From JANQPX01 sp965204405 (lineage in GTDB: Bacteria > Pseudomonadota > Alphaproteobacteria > Geminicoccales > Geminicoccaceae): a stretch of DNA of 64,000 nt. Shown piece by piece: positions 17,999 through 25,702 of this stretch (positions within the stretch are counted from its first letter, which is position 1; every line of letters begins with the position of its first letter). The notes below the pieces were generated by a model. That model did no database searches, had not been told where the DNA came from, and worked only from the letters and a program-made list of their open reading frames with translations. A program made the translations under genes and the position numbers. The stretch spans positions 2,418,001 to 2,482,000 of the forward strand of contig CBDBEN010000005.1 of assembly GCA_965204405.1 (NCBI GenBank), in the 5' to 3' direction.

Positions 17999-18751
17999 AT
18001 GCCGACGCTCGATGTACTCCTGCTGATCACCGGGACATTCTTTGTGGCAGGACTGGTCAAAGGCACCCTTGGCATGGGACTGCCCACAATTGTCCTTGGT
18101 GTCCTCGCAGCGCCGCTCGGCCTCAAGGAAGCGATCGGCTTCATGCTGCTCCCCAGTCTTTGTGCCAATATCTGGCAGGGGCTGGTGGGGGGCGCGTTCC
18201 TTGAGTTGCTCCGGCGTTTTTGGGCCTTTTTCCTGGCAGCCGTTTTCGGCATCGGCATCGGCGTCGCGATCCTTGCAGGCGGGCGAAACGATATTCTTTT
18301 AGGGATCCTGGGTGCGGTTCTTTGCGTGTATGTCGTCATCACGCTGACGCACAAGAAATTGCCACCGCCAAAGCCTGAGGGAGAGCGCTGGTTCGGGCCA
18401 GCCGCCGGCGGGCTCGGCGGGGTGATGTTCGGCATGACAGGGGTTTTTATCGTTCCTGGCATTCTTTATCTGCAGGCGCTGGGCTTGAAGCGTGATGTGT
18501 TGGTCCAGGCCATGGGCATGTCGTTCCTGATCATCACCATTACCATTTTCGCCTTCATGACCAGGTGGCAGCTTTTGGACGGCGATCAGGTCCTGATTTC
18601 GGGGCTTGCCATCTTGCCCATGTTTACTGGCATTGCGCTTGGCTATTACTGCCGGCGCCACATCTCCGAAACGGCCTTTCGGCGCATCATTCTGATCGGC
18701 TTGCTGATCAGCGGAATCCATCTTCTGAGCCGCGCATTCTTGGGGGCTTAG
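17999..18751 (+). CDS. TauE/SafE (TSUP) family membrane exporter
   Basis: A 250-residue protein with about eight hydrophobic helices in the TSUP two-repeat form. The signature GTLGMGLPTIVLGVLAAPLG is in repeat 1 and GGLGGVMFGMTGVFIVPGIL in repeat 2. Members move sulfite, sulfoacetate or other sulfonate-derived anions, and occasionally organic acids. It starts 23 bases after tctA and may be the last gene of the tct operon; export of a breakdown product of the imported compound would fit. It ends four bases into the oppositely oriented DMT gene. Confidence 0.82.
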   Translation: MPTLDVLLLITGTFFVAGLVKGTLGMGLPTIVLGVLAAPLGLKEAIGFMLLPSLCANIWQGLVGGAFLELLRRFWAFFLAAVFGIGIGVAILAGGRNDILLGILGAVLCVYVVITLTHKKLPPPKPEGERWFGPAAGGLGGVMFGMTGVFIVPGILYLQALGLKRDVLVQAMGMSFLIITITIFAFMTRWQLLDGDQVLISGLAILPMFTGIALGYYCRRHISETAFRRIILIGLLISGIHLLSRAFLGA

Positions 18752-19659
18752 GAATCGGCTTTCGCGGTCGCATTGTGTGGATTGGCATTCGCGATCAGCA
18801 AACGCTCGCGATAGAAAGTATAGAGCCCCGTCAGCACGATAATTGCACTGCCAGCAAGGGTCATGCTATCGGGGATATCGCCAAACACGAAGATGCCCGC
18901 GAGGATCGCCCAGATTAGGATTGTGTAGCGAAAGGGGGAGATGAAGCTTACATCGCCTACGCGCATGGTCATGATGCCAAAGAGATAGCCGACGAGAACG
19001 AACATCGCGGCGATGGCGAGAAGCCCTATTTGCTGAGGCGAGACAGGCACCCAGGCCGTCGTTGATGACAGAATGCCACCCATCAGCATGATCGCCACGG
19101 ATGATATGAGGGCGACGAACATCGACGGCACGCCGGCTGACAATTTTCTGGTGGAAAGATCGCGAAGCACCAGAAACACGACAGCACCCATCGCATAAAC
19201 CGAGTAAATCGTGAATCCATCCGAGCCCGGCCGAACGATCAGCATCACGCCAAGAAAACCGATAGTGATAGCAGTATAGCGCCGCCAGCCCACGGCTTCG
19301 TGAAAGAAGAGTGCAGCTCCCAGGGTCACGGCGAGCGGCATGACTTGAAGAATCGCTGTTGCATTGGCGATCGGCATGTTGAAGAGCGCGGTGATGAAAC
19401 AGAACGTCGCCCCCAGCTCGCCGACCACCCGAAAGGCAACGATCTTGGCATTCTCCTTGGACAGACGGTGCCAAAGAGCCCGCTGTTTGAAAGCGAGGGC
19501 ACCGATCAGGATCGTTGCTACGATGCCACGCAGAAAAATGGCTTGAAACATTGGAAGGTCGGAAGACAACGATTTCATGATCGTGTCGTTCAGAACGAAT
19601 CCCGCCATGCTGAGCATCATGAAGATGGCACCACGAACATTGTCAGAGAATGTTGTCAT
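18748..19659 (-). CDS. DMT-superfamily (EamA) transporter, second copy
   Basis: A 303-residue inner-membrane protein with ten predicted helices and two EamA repeats (MLSMAGFVLNDTIMKSLSSD at the start; helix region HEAVGWRRYTAITIGFLGVM in mid-protein; PFRYTILIWAILAGIFVFGD in repeat 2). Substrate unknown. ATG 19659 (MTTFSDNVRG) is chosen over a longer frame to 19758, whose extra residues are polar and unlike the family. It converges on the TSUP gene, overlapping its stop by four bases. Confidence 0.85.
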   Translation of the reverse strand: MTTFSDNVRGAIFMMLSMAGFVLNDTIMKSLSSDLPMFQAIFLRGIVATILIGALAFKQRALWHRLSKENAKIVAFRVVGELGATFCFITALFNMPIANATAILQVMPLAVTLGAALFFHEAVGWRRYTAITIGFLGVMLIVRPGSDGFTIYSVYAMGAVVFLVLRDLSTRKLSAGVPSMFVALISSVAIMLMGGILSSTTAWVPVSPQQIGLLAIAAMFVLVGYLFGIMTMRVGDVSFISPFRYTILIWAILAGIFVFGDIPDSMTLAGSAIIVLTGLYTFYRERLLIANANPHNATAKADS

Positions 19660-19845
19660 TAAAAACGTCGATCCCAGTGGAACATCCGCGGCAAGAGATT
19701 CCCGACCGACAGCCAAAAATGGTGCAGGCATTCCATCGGGGCAATCACAGGAAAACAAGCGTTCAATCTAAAACACGATTGGACAGTATCGGTCCAGCCC
19801 GTACAGGTTTGGTCGAAGGCAATGCCAGTGATCTATCCGTGATAG

Positions 19846-19874
19846 TTGAAAAGATTATATTCCTATATTACAAT
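19846..19874 (+). promoter_or_regulatory. Sigma-70-type promoter ahead of the 73-residue protein gene
   Basis: TTGAAA at 19846-19851, a 17-base spacer and TACAAT at 19869-19874 give one of the best -35/-10 pairs in the window. The expected start of transcription is near 19881, about 23 bases before the likely TTG initiation codon at 19904. The quality suggests strong constitutive expression. Confidence 0.6.
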
Positions 19875-19903
19875 GAGCTTTCGTCTTTTCGAAGGAGATG
19901 GTT

Positions 19904-20125
19904 TTGCCCCATATCAAGATCACGACCCGCACTGGCATGGAAATTTCTGTAGCGGACCGCTGGGACCCGAAGAAGCGCCAAAAGGAAGGGCATGTCGACA
20001 TTACCGATGACAAGGGCGCTATATTCAATCTGGCCGTCAGTGGCTCGGAGGCCATTGCTCTGTCGAATGCCTTTAGCAAGATTGCCTGGGAGATTGCTCG
20101 CGCCGACCTGGTTCTGGCTGACTAG
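19904..20125 (+). CDS. Small conserved-looking protein of unknown function
   Basis: A 73-residue soluble protein (PHIKITTRTGMEISVADRW near the N-terminus; AVSGSEAIALSNAFSKIAWE toward the end), probably a beta strand pair followed by a helix. No family is recognised. The first ATG in frame (19898) overlaps the ribosome-binding site GAAGGAG (19891-19897) and cannot be used. The TTG at 19904, six bases after AGGAG, is the likely start. It stands alone behind a strong promoter, with a membrane-protein gene converging from downstream. Confidence 0.6.
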   Translation: MPHIKITTRTGMEISVADRWDPKKRQKEGHVDITDDKGAIFNLAVSGSEAIALSNAFSKIAWEIARADLVLAD

Positions 20126-20333
20126 GATAGGAAAAATGACGGCAGACTAATTGGCCTGCCAACAATAACTCAGAGCGCAGACGCCCAGGATTGGAGAACA
20201 GCTTGGAACCAACCCTTGAGCTGACTGTCGCATGTCTAAGGTCAGGTCGCCGGAATATGCTAAAATAACTGCTGAGAGAATGTGTTGCGCAGATATCGAC
20301 CTTTTCTGGCGATCTGATCGATGAGACCCACAA

Positions 20334-20372
20334 GGGGTGGATTCTCGACTTACGCCATCGAGAATCCACCCC
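20334..20372. repeat. Perfect 15-bp inverted repeat between convergent genes
   Basis: GGGGTGGATTCTCGA (20334-20348) and its exact complement (20358-20372) flank a 9-base loop. It lies between the stop of the small protein gene and the stop of the membrane-protein gene, so it may terminate both. There is no U tract on either side. It could instead be a small mobile-repeat unit, which a search for more copies in the genome would show. Confidence 0.6.
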
Positions 20373-20389
20373 ATCGTCGTGTCAAATGA

Positions 20390-20845
20390 TTACACGTCTT
20401 GCTCGACGCTGGACGGCTCAAGAGGTTTTTGGCCCCTGGGCCATAAAAGCGGAATAAGGAAGATGACGAGAAAGGCCGTATTGAAGAGGGCATTCAGGGG
20501 CGCCCCTGCAAGGATAGAACCGAGACTATCAATGGCGAACCAACCAAGGAAGCTCGGCAGGATTAAACTGCGGGCGAGATCGGGGTTACCTGGGTAGATG
20601 CGGGTGCTGACGAGCCAAAGCAACTCACCGAAGCCCACCATCAGGCCCCCCGCTATTGCAGCGAAAACCCGTGTCTCCGCAGCCGCCAGGGATTGAGCGC
20701 TGTCGATCGGCCAGATAACGAGATCTGCTAGAAACAGCATCGGCCCAGATGTGGCGGGCACGGCCGCCAGCATAGAAAGAAGCCCGAAACCGACGATGAT
20801 TGCGGATCCGATCTTGAGCCAATTGATCCTTTGTTCATGTGACAT
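20390..20845 (-). CDS. Membrane protein of unknown function
   Basis: A 151-residue protein with four hydrophobic segments: residues 12-30, 33-48, 60-80 and about 120-138. The N-terminus is MSHEQRINWLKIGSA, and the C-terminus is a cytoplasmic-looking polar tail (PRGQKPLEPSS). No family is recognised. It diverges from the XRE regulator gene at 20994 and may be one of its targets (inference from position only). Confidence 0.6.
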   Translation of the reverse strand: MSHEQRINWLKIGSAIIVGFGLLSMLAAVPATSGPMLFLADLVIWPIDSAQSLAAAETRVFAAIAGGLMVGFGELLWLVSTRIYPGNPDLARSLILPSFLGWFAIDSLGSILAGAPLNALFNTAFLVIFLIPLLWPRGQKPLEPSSVEQDV

Positions 20846-20993
20846 GCCAACCCTCCTGGATCGTTAGTGGTGGGTCGACTATGCCTGTCTGGCAACATGC
20901 TGCAATTACCTCGGAGGTAAGTGTACCCTGCATGATCCAGCGATAGGCTGAAAGGTCAGATTGATTGGTCAAGTGATCAGGAGTGCATGATCG

Positions 20994-21773
20994 ATGGACA
21001 GCATGTTTGGGGCTCAATTGAAGGACTGGCGCAATCGTAGGCGGATGAGCCAGCTCGACCTTGGCTTGGCTGCCAATGTCTCTTCCCGCCATATTTCGTT
21101 TCTCGAAACTGGGCGATCACGCCCCTCGCAGTCCATGGTGTTGCAGCTTTGCGAGTGTCTCGAAGTTCCACGCTTAGGGAGGAATACACTCTTGACCGCT
21201 GCTGGCTTCGCTCAGGCATATCGTCGGCGGGCTCTCGATGAGGAAGACATGGCGCCTGTGCGCGCGGCCGTCGAATGGACTCTAAAACGCCATGATCCTT
21301 ACCCAGCCATGGCGCTCGATCGCCATTGGACATTGATCGACATGAATCGTACGGCCAGCATGTTATTGAGTGGTGCAGGCCTTGCCAAAGGTGACAGTCT
21401 CCTTGCCATGATGACCGACTTCGAGCACCTCGCTTCCCTATTGGAGAACTGGCGGGAAGTCGTGCAGCACATCATTGTCCGTCTGCGGACGGAAAGTCAG
21501 CATCTCGGCGGCGATGTGATCCTCGACGAGGCCATCACCAAGCTCGTGAGCACTATTGATGAACCCGTGTGGTCGATGCCGGGCCCACTGCCAGCGGTCA
21601 TTCCGGCGCGTTACCGTGCGGGCGATGCGGTCCTTTCCCTGTTCTCAACACTTGCTCAATTTGGCACCGCTGAAGATATTGCGCTCGCAGAACTCAAGAT
21701 CGAGATGATGTTCCCCGCTGACGATGCCACGCGAGATTTTTTGGAAACATTGGCGACAGAGGATACCGGCTAA
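20994..21773 (+). CDS. XRE-family regulator with MmyB-like ligand domain
   Basis: A 259-residue protein. Residues 6-62 are a Cro/C1-type helix-turn-helix (WRNRRRMSQLDLGLAANVSS, then ISFLETGRSRPS). The remainder matches the MmyB-type PAS-like C-terminal domain (LDRHWTLIDMNRTASMLL, then LLENWREVVQHIIVRLRTES). Such regulators often control an adjacent dehydrogenase or transporter; here the adjacent divergent gene encodes a small membrane protein. GGAG lies about ten bases before the ATG. Not evidently linked to denitrification. Confidence 0.85.
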   Translation: MDSMFGAQLKDWRNRRRMSQLDLGLAANVSSRHISFLETGRSRPSQSMVLQLCECLEVPRLGRNTLLTAAGFAQAYRRRALDEEDMAPVRAAVEWTLKRHDPYPAMALDRHWTLIDMNRTASMLLSGAGLAKGDSLLAMMTDFEHLASLLENWREVVQHIIVRLRTESQHLGGDVILDEAITKLVSTIDEPVWSMPGPLPAVIPARYRAGDAVLSLFSTLAQFGTAEDIALAELKIEMMFPADDATRDFLETLATEDTG

Positions 21774-21889
21774 GGCATCAATGCCAAGGTGAAGGTATTC
21801 CTGAAACGGCCAATGTTGCCTCCAGGGATGTGCATGCAAGCCTCAATAGGCTGAATCGAACGGGGCTTTTTTTCGTTTTATCCAAATGG

Positions 21890-21918
21890 TTGAAAATTTG
21901 TCTCGCCTTAGCGATAAA
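21890..21918 (+). promoter_or_regulatory. Candidate promoter upstream of the receiver-like gene
   Basis: TTGAAA at 21890-21895, 17 bases, then GATAAA at 21913-21918. Between this and the gene lie an AATCATT/AATGATT inverted repeat (21928-21934 and 21947-21953) and the palindrome at 21965-21979, both well placed for repressor binding. Confidence 0.4.
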
Positions 21919-21964
21919 ACCTGCCGTAATCATTAAAATACAAGAAAATGATTCCATTTTAATT

Positions 21965-21979
21965 TCAACTAATAGTTGA
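21965..21979. promoter_or_regulatory. Perfect 15-bp palindrome, possible operator
   Basis: TCAACTAATAGTTGA reads the same on both strands apart from the central base. It sits about 75 bases before the likely start of the receiver-like gene, in an AT-rich leader. It is not an FNR-type box, since its half sites are inverted relative to TTGAT-N4-ATCAA. The binding protein is unknown. Confidence 0.45.
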
Positions 21980-22051
21980 TAATTGTATGTAATGCCGCTA
22001 CAGATGATGAGCCTTGCCGCAAAAACAACACTATTTTCGCGAGACCCGACC

Positions 22052-22540
22052 ATGGAACCCCACAACACCCTTGTTCCTTTCAAACCAAAGGAATCAGCTG
22101 CCAAATTCCAGCGAGCGCATCTCGATACCGCGCTTCGGGTCACGGTTCTCACTGGAGATCACGATCTTGCTGCCCGCCTTGATCGGTCATTCCGTCTGCT
22201 GCGCGCGGAGGTCACGCAGGTAGAAAAGATCGAGCAGGCAAAAGAGCTGATCGACTTGGGATTGTCGGACGCCACCGTTGTTGATGTTCATGGCGCTGAC
22301 GGGTGGCCCGGCGTCGTTTTTCAGCTTTTCGACGACCGAGCCAAACGCCAAGCCGTCGTGATCTTGTGCAATGATGCTGAAGACGCTCGCCATTATCAGG
22401 AGCGATCACAGCATATAATCGACATTTTCCCCAATAGTGTCGTCGATGATCTACGCTTTCGTTGTGTCATTCAAGCCGCGATGCTGCGCGTGGAAGCCGC
22501 GGAACCGAATCAGAACATCGACTTGCTGCCGGTGGCATGA
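22052..22540 (+). CDS. Receiver-like (CheY/ANTAR-type fold) protein, function unknown
   Basis: A 162-residue protein whose middle looks like a response-regulator receiver fold: strand LRVTVLTGDHDLA, helix, strand LSDATVVDVHG (possible phospho-acceptor Asp or its remnant), then QAVVILCNDAED. The acidic pocket is incomplete, so it may be a pseudo-receiver; some N-terminal domains of ANTAR RNA-binding proteins look similar. It has no DNA-binding domain. ATG 22052 is preferred over the first in-frame start at 21983. It converges on the Dnr-type regulator gene with 34 bases between stops. A link to nitrogen regulation is only positional. Confidence 0.5.
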   Translation: MEPHNTLVPFKPKESAAKFQRAHLDTALRVTVLTGDHDLAARLDRSFRLLRAEVTQVEKIEQAKELIDLGLSDATVVDVHGADGWPGVVFQLFDDRAKRQAVVILCNDAEDARHYQERSQHIIDIFPNSVVDDLRFRCVIQAAMLRVEAAEPNQNIDLLPVA

Positions 22541-22574
22541 ACATCGGGAATACGTCTATCGCAGAAGATGATGA

Positions 22575-23345
22575 CTAGCTCGCTTCACCTTCAGCCAAAC
22601 GTTGCAAGCGCTTCAAATCGCTAATCCCGACTTCGCTGCCGTTCACGGTGACCCCATGCTGACGGAGTCGGGCAATGGCTCTGGAGAAGGTTTCGGGCTG
22701 CATACCAAGGCGCCCTGCGATGAGTACTTTATCAACGGGAAGATGCAGTTGAATGGGCGGGGTCGCATCTCGGGCGAGGCCAGCAAGAAAGCTTGCGACC
22801 CGTTCTGCCGAAGTGCGCGAGGTTAACTGCTCGATCTGCTGTACCAGTCGCCTCATATGCCGGGACATTGAGCCGATCAGCTTGAACATCAGTTCCGGAC
22901 GCTCGCTCAAGCGGCGCCTGAAAGAACCCGCAGGAATCACCAGAAGACGCGACTCTTCGATCACTGTGCCGTCGACCGGGAACACTTCGCTCTCGAACAT
23001 TGCGGCTTCCGCAAAGGACTCGCCTTTGCTGAACAGGCCGATGACGCTTTCATGGCCGTCGCGGGTTTCGCGCGATAGCTTGATCCAACCGTCAAGCACC
23101 ACGAAAAATCGATCGGCCGGCTCCTCTTGAGAAAACAGCACCGTGCCTCGGCCATGCTTGCGCGCCGTGGCATCGGCTAGAAGATTGTAGAGTTCGTCGC
23201 TTTCCAGCCCACCGAAGAAAATGAGCCGCCGAAGCTGCGGAAGATCCTCATCGCGCAGGCCTGTCCGCCTTAAGAAAGTCGCAGCGCTTTGTGCCTGTCG
23301 CATCAGCTTCATGCCCTGTGATCGGTGTAACCCCGAGACAAACAT
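22575..23345 (-). CDS. dnr: Crp/Fnr-family regulator of Dnr/NnrR type
   Basis: A 256-residue regulator with an N-terminal cyclic-nucleotide-like beta barrel (LFSQEEPADRFFVVLDGWIK), a dimer helix (RHMRRLVQQIEQLTSRTSAE) and a C-terminal winged helix (VLIAGRLGMQPETFSRAIARL). It lacks the N-terminal Cys cluster of FNR, as do Dnr/NnrR proteins, which sense NO through heme. Its recognition helix (E-T-F-S-R-A) is of the FNR class that reads TTGA-type half sites, and such boxes precede nir, nor and nos here. It stands at the edge of the cluster, upstream of nirI on the same strand direction. The gene name is by analogy. Confidence 0.85.
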   Translation of the reverse strand: MFVSGLHRSQGMKLMRQAQSAATFLRRTGLRDEDLPQLRRLIFFGGLESDELYNLLADATARKHGRGTVLFSQEEPADRFFVVLDGWIKLSRETRDGHESVIGLFSKGESFAEAAMFESEVFPVDGTVIEESRLLVIPAGSFRRRLSERPELMFKLIGSMSRHMRRLVQQIEQLTSRTSAERVASFLAGLARDATPPIQLHLPVDKVLIAGRLGMQPETFSRAIARLRQHGVTVNGSEVGISDLKRLQRLAEGEAS

Positions 23346-23411
23346 ATAACACCTTGATGGGCAGGAAAAAAAGCGCTTCTCAAGAGCTAACTATCAGGTG
23401 GCCATGTGGCA

Positions 23412-25493
23412 TCAGCCCGCCGCATCCGCCTTGGCGATGGCCACTGTGCGTTTTTCGCGCCGTTTTCGGCGTTCGATGAGGGCAGGGCAAACGCGGTCGT
23501 CCTGATAGTTGACCTGGCAGCTCAGGCAATAAATGCACTCGCTCGGATTGATCTGCCCTTCAGGGTGAATTGCCTGTACCGGGCAGCCGACGGCGCAGAT
23601 CTGGCATTGCCGCCCACATTGCCAGCGGCGCTTCAGCCATTCGAACTGGCGAAGTTTCGAGGGGATGGCAAAGGCGGCGCCCAGCGGACACAGATACCGG
23701 CAGAAAAAACGTTCGACGAACAGGCCTATGGCGAGCAAGGAAATTGCATAGACGACGTAAGGCCAGGTGCGATCGAAGCGCAGCACGATCGCGGTTTTGA
23801 ATGGCTCGACCTCCGCAAGCTCCAGCGCCCAGGCCATGGGACCGAGCGACAGGGCGAAAAGTCCCAAAAAGATCACGAACTTGATCGGCCAGAGCCGTTC
23901 ATGCAGCCCGAACGGCAAGCGGATCTGTGGAAGTCCTAGGCGCTTGGCGGCGTGATGGGTGAGCTCCTGCAATGCGCCGAACGGACAAAGCCAACCGCAG
24001 AAAACGCCCCGACCCCAGAACAAAAGCGCGACTGCGACATAGGCCCAGAGGATGAAGATTAGTGGCTCCAAAAGAAAAAACTCCCAGTCGAAGCCGGTAA
24101 GCAAAGCATGGGAAAACGTCAGCACATTCAGCACAGATAGCTGAGCGCCTGTATGCCAGCCGAGCCACAGCAGAACGAACGTCAAGAAACCAAGGCGCAG
24201 CCAGCGATGCCATGCAGGCCTGGCAGCGATCGCGTCTTGAAACACGAGGATACCAGTGAGCAAGACTAGTGCCGTTACCAAGATGCCGATATCGACGGTT
24301 CGATTCTGCCATACAGCCTGCCACAATGGTGGCGGTAGTGCGGCCGCAGTGTTTGGTTTGGCGAGATAACGGGCTGGAAGGTCGTAAGGCAGCATGAAGC
24401 TGGCGGCTGGCCCTTCTTTCTTGCCGAGGGGAGCGACCAGCAGCTCGAGTGTCCAGGGTTCGGTGACTTCGAAACTCATCCCGGCACTGATTTTGAAGAT
24501 GGCGATCTCCCGAAGTGCCGGGGCGTCATCAACGTTGAGCGTCTCGATCCTGATGTGATCGCTTTTTTGGAGCTGGAAGGCTCGCGTACCCTGCAGCAGC
24601 CGAAAGCGGTCAAATCCGCCGTCCCGATTGTAGCGTGTTCCCTTGAACGAGTAGGCCCCTTCGGCAGCGATGAAAACCAACTGTCCGCCGACTTCCATAT
24701 CATTGATCAGCCGATTATAGAGATTGTCACCAAGAAGGCTTCGTCCGACCCTGGCTGGCGTCGCCACCCCGGCATAGAGGTTGATGAATGGCGCGTCCGC
24801 CGGTGGAGCCGCACCTGGCGGGTAGAGCTTGCCGCCAAATGCACTGATCGCATCGGTCGCCTGCCTGACATCGATGCCGAGATGCTTGATCGAGCCCTCG
24901 TCCAGCAGCGTTTGCCAGTCGGTGATCCCGCCATCTTCGAAATTCACCGCCTGCCCCTTGTTCCCGAGCAGCCCTCGGTTGCCGGCAACGGCCCTCGCGG
25001 CGCGCAGGATTACGTCGCCGATAACCACCGAGCTTATCGTGGCGCCGCTCACTGCATCTACCTTGCCTGGGCCATCGGCGTTGCGGGTCACCTGAATCGC
25101 AGCGCGGAGATCAATGCCGGCGAACCTGCCGACGAAGTGCTCCAGATCCTCCGGGCGCACGCCGGTCTTCAAGATCGGCTCATGCTGCTCGATCAGCTCT
25201 GCGCCCACCAAGTACGCATTCAGATCGATGCCGACTAGGACATCCAAGACTCCGCCAGCATAGCCTTTGGCGTCGATCGCATCTTTGGTCGAGATTACAT
25301 AGCCGATCAACTCGCCATCCCGAAAGGCGGGCATGGCAGGCGGCGAGCCCTCCGGCGGTCCGATTGCCGTCGCTCCCGGCAGAACGGTACGCCAAGTCTC
25401 TTCGCCGGCAACAGGGTAGGCGTCCGACCCGACAAGTAACATGCTCGATCCGATCGTGAGGGAGAGAGCTAGACCGAGCCGGGGGAGCAGCAT
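23412..25493 (-). CDS. nirI: NirI, NosR-like membrane flavo-iron-sulfur protein
   Basis: About 693 residues. A signal sequence (LPRLGLALSLTIGSSMLLVG) is followed by a periplasmic FMN-binding domain with the flavin-attachment motif SGAT near residue 149, membrane helices, two CxxxCP motifs (CGWLCPFG near 498, CRYLCPLG near 598) and C-terminal 4Fe-4S cysteine clusters (CGRQCQICAVGC, CIYCLSCQ). NirI is required for nirS expression or NirS maturation in Paracoccus. ATG 25493 is preferred because the longer frame to 25589 would start within five bases of the predicted transcript start for the Dnr box. It diverges from nirS and is a paralogue of NosR in this window. Confidence 0.88.
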   Translation of the reverse strand: MLLPRLGLALSLTIGSSMLLVGSDAYPVAGEETWRTVLPGATAIGPPEGSPPAMPAFRDGELIGYVISTKDAIDAKGYAGGVLDVLVGIDLNAYLVGAELIEQHEPILKTGVRPEDLEHFVGRFAGIDLRAAIQVTRNADGPGKVDAVSGATISSVVIGDVILRAARAVAGNRGLLGNKGQAVNFEDGGITDWQTLLDEGSIKHLGIDVRQATDAISAFGGKLYPPGAAPPADAPFINLYAGVATPARVGRSLLGDNLYNRLINDMEVGGQLVFIAAEGAYSFKGTRYNRDGGFDRFRLLQGTRAFQLQKSDHIRIETLNVDDAPALREIAIFKISAGMSFEVTEPWTLELLVAPLGKKEGPAASFMLPYDLPARYLAKPNTAAALPPPLWQAVWQNRTVDIGILVTALVLLTGILVFQDAIAARPAWHRWLRLGFLTFVLLWLGWHTGAQLSVLNVLTFSHALLTGFDWEFFLLEPLIFILWAYVAVALLFWGRGVFCGWLCPFGALQELTHHAAKRLGLPQIRLPFGLHERLWPIKFVIFLGLFALSLGPMAWALELAEVEPFKTAIVLRFDRTWPYVVYAISLLAIGLFVERFFCRYLCPLGAAFAIPSKLRQFEWLKRRWQCGRQCQICAVGCPVQAIHPEGQINPSECIYCLSCQVNYQDDRVCPALIERRKRREKRTVAIAKADAAG

Positions 25494-25624
25494 GGCAGGT
25501 TTTGAGCTCCTAAGCGGACGTACCGTTTGCGCGAATGGCGGTCGGCCCTGTCGAGGCCTCTCGATGTCGGATCGCAGCCGAAATCCCATCGATCATAACT
25601 TAAAGGATCAACCACAACCCCTGC

Positions 25625-25638
25625 TTGACCATCGTCAA
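25625..25638. promoter_or_regulatory. Dnr/FNR-type box between nirI and nirS
   Basis: TTGACCATCGTCAA, a TTGAC-N4-GTCAA palindrome. Centred at -41.5, it would place the nirS start site near 25673, 30 bases before the nirS ATG. The same palindrome could drive nirI on the other strand. It matches the boxes at 36665 and 43214 in ten or more of 14 positions. Confidence 0.85.
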
Positions 25639-25702
25639 GGATGGCTATGCGTGACCGGCCAACACTGGCAACAGGTATTTCAGGCAGAAGAAGGGATCAG
25701 TG

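Noticed and set aside
20961..20972. TTGATTGGTCAA upstream of the XRE gene as an FNR-type box
   Set aside because: The half sites are two bases too close for TTGAT-N4-ATCAA, and the neighbouring genes have no evident link to anaerobiosis.
25493..25589. Upstream extension of nirI to 25589
   Set aside because: The added residues are polar and basic before the signal sequence and would start at the predicted transcript start, leaving no leader.
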